A stretch of DNA of 9,142 bases, from NCBI GenBank assembly GCA_036759125.1, contig DAIOVG010000111.1:1-9142 (forward strand). The letters are read 5' to 3'. Both the position numbers and the translations under genes were made by a program. The stretch comes from CAXXOK01 sp036759125 (GTDB lineage: Bacteria > Bacillota > Clostridia > Christensenellales > Aristaeellaceae). Below, piece by piece: positions 5,902 through 9,142 of the stretch. Each line of letters starts with the position of its first letter. Position 1 is the first letter of the stretch. The notes beneath the pieces are model-generated. The model saw nothing but the letters and a program-made list of their open reading frames with translations. It made no database searches and was not told the origin of the DNA.

Positions 5902-6960
5902 TTATAGGAGCTTAAGCGCTGCCTCTTTCGCCGCCTTCATGGCGGTAGGAAGGGGCAGTGTTTTCAGTTGGGCCTGATCGGCCATCTGAGCGTCATTTTC
6001 ATCCAGAAACGAAGCGCTGGGCTTGCTGCTGAGCGCAAGATGAACAATTTCCATATTCCAGACACGATGGGTGAACACATGCCGGGCGTCGCCTAGGGCC
6101 GCAACAAATCTTGCTTCCAGCCCGTGCTGTGCCCAGTACCCCAGAATATCGGAGGAATCGTTCATATCCTCGACCAATCCAAACACGTACAGCCCTTGCA
6201 GTAAGCGCTCCCTGCGCCTGAACACCATGACTGTATTCTGATAGGTAATCAGGCAGACCGCAACGTTGATCTCAACCGGTGGCTTCTTACGGTCGATGAT
6301 CGGCAGGGTCTCCGCGTCCCCGGCCAGGCAGGCGTCGCAGAAATCCGCAAGCGCGCAGCCTTCACAGCGCGGGGAACGGGGGATGCACACCGTCGCGCCC
6401 AGCTCCATCAAGGCCTGATTGAACGCGGAAGCCTTCCCGGCAGGGATGGCCTTGATCAGCCGATCGCGCATGTCACGCAACACAGCAGGCTGGTTGACGT
6501 TCTCACGTATGCCCAGAAGCCTGGATATAACACGCTTCACATTGCCGTCGATGGCGGGCACGGGGATACCGAAAGCGATGCTCGCAATCGCCCCGGCGGT
6601 GTAGTCGCCTATGCCGGGAAGCTCTCTGAGCGCTGTGTAATCCGCGGGGAAGATGCCGCCCATGGTCTGTGCAATGATTTTAGCGGCTTTGTGCAGGTTG
6701 CGCGCCCGGCTATAGTACCCAAGGCCCTCCCAGGCTTTGAGTACAGCTTCCTCCGGGGCGGCGGCCAGCGCATACACAGCCGGGAACGCCGACATAAAGC
6801 GATGGTAGTACGAAATCACCGCTTCCACGCGCGTCTGCTGAAGCATTATTTCGGATATCCATACGGCATAAGGGTCGCTGGTACGCCGCCAGGGCAGGTC
6901 GCGTTTGGCGGTCTCGTACCAGCGTATCAGTTCATTGGCCCATCCGTTTTGCGGGGTCAA
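5902..6960 (-). CDS. mutY: A/G-specific adenine glycosylase MutY
   Basis: MutY removes adenine mispaired with 8-oxoguanine, the last defence of the GO system against G-to-T changes. With the start used here it has 352 residues. It shows LPWR (22-25), the catalytic SEIMLQQT with E37, the helix-hairpin-helix LPGIGDYTAGAI (114-125) and AIDGNVKRV with catalytic D138. A [4Fe-4S] cluster is held by C192, C199, C202 and C208 (C-x6-C-x2-C-x5-C). A C-terminal Nudix-like 8-oxoG recognition domain runs from about residue 229, with an FTH variant of the FSH motif near 296-298. These catalytic and cysteine positions equal the E. coli numbers as I recall them, which supports the TTG start at 6958-6960 behind AGGAG with 9-nt spacing. 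The frame stays open to 7086. ATGs at 6978 and 6969 are alternatives, but one lacks a ribosome site and the other abuts it. Confidence 0.93.
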   Translation of the reverse strand: MTPQNGWANELIRWYETAKRDLPWRRTSDPYAVWISEIMLQQTRVEAVISYYHRFMSAFPAVYALAAAPEEAVLKAWEGLGYYSRARNLHKAAKIIAQTMGGIFPADYTALRELPGIGDYTAGAIASIAFGIPVPAIDGNVKRVISRLLGIRENVNQPAVLRDMRDRLIKAIPAGKASAFNQALMELGATVCIPRSPRCEGCALADFCDACLAGDAETLPIIDRKKPPVEINVAVCLITYQNTVMVFRRRERLLQGLYVFGLVEDMNDSSDILGYWAQHGLEARFVAALGDARHVFTHRVWNMEIVHLALSSKPSASFLDENDAQMADQAQLKTLPLPTAMKAAKEAALKLL

Positions 6961-6969
6961 ACCATTCAT

Positions 6970-6974
6970 CTCCT
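6970..6974 (-). promoter_or_regulatory. Ribosome binding site deciding the mutY start
   Basis: Minus-strand AGGAG lies 9 nt before the TTG at 6958-6960. It touches the ATG at 6967-6969 directly (no spacer) and lies inside the frame that would start from the ATG at 6978. It therefore best serves the TTG. Confidence 0.6.
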
Positions 6975-6993
6975 GCATGCGCCAAAGCGCGTG

Positions 6994-7019
6994 ACAATAC
7001 AAGGGTTCCTCTGTATTGT
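6994..7019. promoter_or_regulatory. Perfect dyad over the probable mutY -10 region
   Basis: ACAATACA (6994-7001) and TGTATTGT (7012-7019) form a perfect 8-bp inverted repeat with a 10-bp spacer. On the minus strand the outer arm overlaps TGCTACAAT, an extended -10 candidate (core at plus 7015-7020), for which I see no good -35. A protein bound here, or a hairpin in the transcript, would affect mutY. It could also be accidental. The 7021-7100 stretch beyond it is A/T-rich and otherwise holds only short TTGCA/TGCAT repeats. Confidence 0.4.
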
Positions 7020-7106
7020 AGCATGGCCTGCAACCCTCTATCGGCTGCATCAGATTATTATTCATATTGCACAAAAAACAATGCACATTTTTGCATCAAA
7101 TAACGC

Positions 7107-7135
7107 TTGCGAAATCAGCCGGAATGGCGTACACT
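7107..7135 (+). promoter_or_regulatory. groESL promoter (sigma-A type)
   Basis: TTGCGA (7107-7112) and TACACT (7130-7135) are separated by 17 bp. Each matches four of six consensus bases. The predicted start near 7142 places CIRCE immediately at the beginning of the transcript, the standard arrangement for HrcA-repressed operons. Confidence 0.65.
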
Positions 7136-7145
7136 AACAGTGCTG

Positions 7146-7172
7146 TTAGCACTCGGTTAAGTTGAGTGCTAA
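7146..7172. promoter_or_regulatory. CIRCE element (HrcA operator)
   Basis: TTAGCACTC (7146-7154), a 9-bp spacer, then GAGTGCTAA (7164-7172) match the CIRCE consensus perfectly. One extra G-C pair extends the arms on each side (7145 and 7173). HrcA repressor, stabilised by GroEL, binds this site and releases it under protein-folding stress. The element therefore makes groESL feedback-controlled. hrcA itself is not in the window. Confidence 0.97.
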
Positions 7173-7222
7173 CAACGGCCAGAAACATCAATCAAATACA
7201 GTATGGATAGGGAGGCACTATC

Positions 7223-7507
7223 ATGAAGGTAAAACCCCTGGGCGACCGTGTGGTCATTAAAAACCTGGAAATGGAAGAAACCACCAAGAGCGGCATTCTT
7301 TTAACCAGCGCCGCCAAGGAAAAACCGCAGATGGCGGAAGTCATCGCCGTCGGCCCCGGCGGATTGGTGGACGGCAAAGAGGTCAAGATGATCGTCCAGC
7401 CCGGGCAAAAGGTGATCTACTCCAAGTATGCCGGCACCGAAGTGAAGCTGGACGATGAGGAGATCATCATTGTCCGCCAGAGCGATATTCTGGCAACCGT
7501 GGAATAA
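7223..7507 (+). CDS. groES: Co-chaperonin GroES (Cpn10)
   Basis: This is the 94-residue heptameric lid that caps GroEL and encloses folding substrates in the cytoplasm. It opens with the typical MKVKPLGDRVVIK. The mobile loop lies at about residues 16-33 with the GroEL-contacting hydrophobic G-I-L-L (24-27). VIAVGPGG (40-47) and the roof-loop region to about residue 54 follow, then YSKYAGTEVKLDDEE (66-80) and an ending in ILATVE. Length is normal. AGGGAGG (7209-7215) lies 7 nt before the ATG. It is the first gene after the CIRCE-controlled promoter and is followed by groEL after 30 nt. Confidence 0.97.
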   Translation: MKVKPLGDRVVIKNLEMEETTKSGILLTSAAKEKPQMAEVIAVGPGGLVDGKEVKMIVQPGQKVIYSKYAGTEVKLDDEEIIIVRQSDILATVE

Positions 7508-7537
7508 CTGTCATAGAATAGTAGGAGGGACAAGAAT

Positions 7538-9142
7538 ATGGCAAAACAACTCAAATACGGTGAAGAGGCCCGCCGCGCGCTGCAAAAGGGCGTAGACGCT
7601 CTTGCCAATACCGTGAAAATTACCCTGGGCCCCAAGGGCCGCAACGTGGTTCTCGATAAGAAATACGGCGCTCCGCTGATCACCAACGACGGTGTAACCA
7701 TCGCCAAGGAGATCGAGCTGGAGGACGCTTTTGAAAACATGGGCGCACAGCTGGTGAAAGAAGTCGCCACCAAGACCAACGACGTCGCTGGCGACGGCAC
7801 CACTACCGCCACGCTGCTGGCGCAGGCCATCGTGCGTGAAGGGCTTAAAAACCTGGCCGCAGGCGCAAACCCGATGGTATTGAAGCGCGGCCTTGAAGGC
7901 GCCGTAATTGCGGCAGTGGACGCCCTGCGCGAGCTGAGCCAGCCCATCTCATCCAAGCAGGAGATTACCCAGGTTGCAAGCATTTCGGCGTCTGATGAAA
8001 CCATCGGCATGCTGATCTCCGATGCCATGGAAGTCGTCGGCAAAGACGGCGTTATTACCGTGGAAGAATCCAAGACCATGAAAACCGAGCTGACCACCGT
8101 GGAAGGCATGCAGTTCGACCGCGGATATGCAAGCGCGTACATGGTCACCGATCCCGATAAAATGGAAGCCGTTCTGGATAACCCCGCCATCCTGATCACC
8201 GACAAGAAGATCTCCAACATTCAGGAGATTCTCCCGGTTCTGGAGCAGGTTGTGCAGGCCGGCCGGAAAATGCTCATCATCGCTGAGGACATCGAAGGCG
8301 AAGCGCTGGCCACCCTGGTGCTGAACAAGCTGCGTGGCACGTTTAACTGTGTCGCGGTCAAAGCGCCGGGCTTTGGCGACCGCCGCAAGGAAATGCTCCG
8401 CGACATCGCCGTGCTGACCGGCGGCCAGGTCATTACCGAAGAGCTCGGCCTGACGCTTAAGGAAGCCACCATGGATATGCTGGGCGAAGCACGCCAGGTG
8501 AAGGTTGACAAGGAAAACACCACCATCGTCGAAGGCGCTGGCGAAAAGGCCGAGATCGAAGCCCGCGTGAAATCCATCCGCAAGCAGATTGAGGATACCA
8601 CCAGCGATTACGACCGTGAAAAGCTTCAGGAACGCCTTGCGAAAATCGCCGGCGGCGTCGCTGTGATCGCGGTTGGCGCAGCCACCGAGGTGGAAATGAA
8701 GGAGCGCAAGCTCCGCATTGAGGACGCCCTGGCGGCGACCCGTGCGGCTGTCGAAGAGGGCATCGTGCCCGGTGGCGGTATTGCGCTTCTCAACGTACTC
8801 GACGCCGTGAAAGGCCAGCTTGAAAAATTCGAAGGCGACGCCAAGACCGGCGTGGACATCATCCTCCGCGCACTGGAAGAGCCGCTGCGTCAGATTTCCG
8901 AAAACGCGGGCATCGACGGCAGCGTGATCGTAGACAAGATCAAAAACTCCGGCAAGAAGGGCTATGGCTTCGACGCCCTGAAAGGCGAGTATGTGGATAT
9001 GGTGGAACGCGGCATCATCGACCCGACAAAGGTCACCCGTTCCGCACTGCAGAACGCCGCAAGCATCGCGGCCATGATTCTGACCACTGAAAGCCTCGTC
9101 ACCGATATCCCCGTTCCGGAAGCTCCTGCGGCAGCGCCGGGC
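7538..9142 (+). CDS. groEL: Chaperonin GroEL (Cpn60), 3' end truncated by the window
   Basis: The frame is open from the ATG at 7538 to the last base, giving exactly 535 codons with no stop. GroEL is usually about 540-550 residues, so only a short tail is missing. Landmarks are KYGEEARRAL (6-15), LGPKGRNVVLDKKYGAP (30-46), D51 in TNDGVTIA, the nucleotide site NDVAGDGTTTAT (81-92), VEGMQFDRGY in the apical domain, PGGG near 411-414, and the ATPase aspartate D396 in IEDALAATRAA. It forms the double heptameric ring that folds proteins with GroES. AGGAGG (7523-7528) lies 9 nt upstream. The visible end, PVPEAPAAAPG, suggests that the flexible tail is just beginning. I see no frameshift. Confidence 0.97.
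   Translation, partial: MAKQLKYGEEARRALQKGVDALANTVKITLGPKGRNVVLDKKYGAPLITNDGVTIAKEIELEDAFENMGAQLVKEVATKTNDVAGDGTTTATLLAQAIVREGLKNLAAGANPMVLKRGLEGAVIAAVDALRELSQPISSKQEITQVASISASDETIGMLISDAMEVVGKDGVITVEESKTMKTELTTVEGMQFDRGYASAYMVTDPDKMEAVLDNPAILITDKKISNIQEILPVLEQVVQAGRKMLIIAEDIEGEALATLVLNKLRGTFNCVAVKAPGFGDRRKEMLRDIAVLTGGQVITEELGLTLKEATMDMLGEARQVKVDKENTTIVEGAGEKAEIEARVKSIRKQIEDTTSDYDREKLQERLAKIAGGVAVIAVGAATEVEMKERKLRIEDALAATRAAVEEGIVPGGGIALLNVLDAVKGQLEKFEGDAKTGVDIILRALEEPLRQISENAGIDGSVIVDKIKNSGKKGYGFDALKGEYVDMVERGIIDPTKVTRSALQNAASIAAMILTTESLVTDIPVPEAPAAAPG

Noticed and set aside
5931..5945. CCGCC-TTCAT-GGCGG hairpin just after livF, considered as a liv terminator
   Set aside because: It has only a 5-bp stem, no T tract on either strand, and lies within the mutY coding region, where the codons explain it.
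7417..8220. Minus-strand open frame (267 codons) antisense to groES/groEL
   Set aside because: The serine- and threonine-rich translation is the usual shadow of a highly expressed gene. It has no ribosome site, and GroEL is unambiguous on the other strand.
1..9142. Search for CRISPR arrays, insertion sequences, tRNA genes, toxin-antitoxin pairs or a cryptic defence system
   Set aside because: No repeat-spacer pattern, terminal inverted repeats with a transposase, tRNA cloverleaf or unexplained gene pair was seen. Almost every base is accounted for by housekeeping genes and their regulatory gaps.

Overview
The window is about 9.1 kb of ordinary bacterial chromosome. It most likely comes from a Gram-positive, Clostridia-type (Bacillota) organism of moderate GC content. 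That assignment is an inference. It rests on a perfect CIRCE operator ahead of groES-groEL, strong AGGAGG-type Shine-Dalgarno sites, TTG starts on at least two genes and near-consensus sigma-70/sigma-A promoters. No mobile element, CRISPR array, tRNA or rRNA was seen.

Layout from left to right. (1) Positions 3-98 hold the last 31 codons of an unidentified plus-strand gene. (2) 104-835, minus strand, is a compact TtcA-type PP-loop tRNA thiolation enzyme. (3) 836-1151 is a divergent regulatory region. It has a probable ttcA promoter, a palindromic operator-like site, repeated ATACAA boxes and a strong promoter (TTGACC-17-TATAAT). (4) 1152-5894 is a complete high-affinity branched-chain amino acid type ABC importer operon, livK-livH-livM-livG-livF. 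Its last four genes overlap or nearly abut in translationally coupled fashion. livK is set off from livH by a 20-bp stem with a GAAA tetraloop and no U tract. (5) 5902-6960, minus strand, is mutY, the adenine glycosylase of the GO repair system. It converges on livF with only 7 bp between them. (6) 6961-7222 is the divergent mutY/groES region, with a dyad over the probable mutY start and the CIRCE-controlled gro promoter. (7) 7223-9142 is groES followed by groEL, and groEL runs off the right edge after 535 codons.

The liv genes work as one machine: LivK captures the ligand outside the membrane, LivH and LivM form the channel, and LivG and LivF hydrolyse ATP. TtcA, MutY and GroES/EL are housekeeping genes with no evident functional tie to the transporter.

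I found no convincing novel system. The best second-look items are regulatory: the livK-livH tetraloop stem, the operator-like palindromes upstream of livK and mutY, and an extra HrcA-like half-site beside CIRCE. Others are the missing lipobox in LivK and the different codon use of livHM compared with the rest of its operon.
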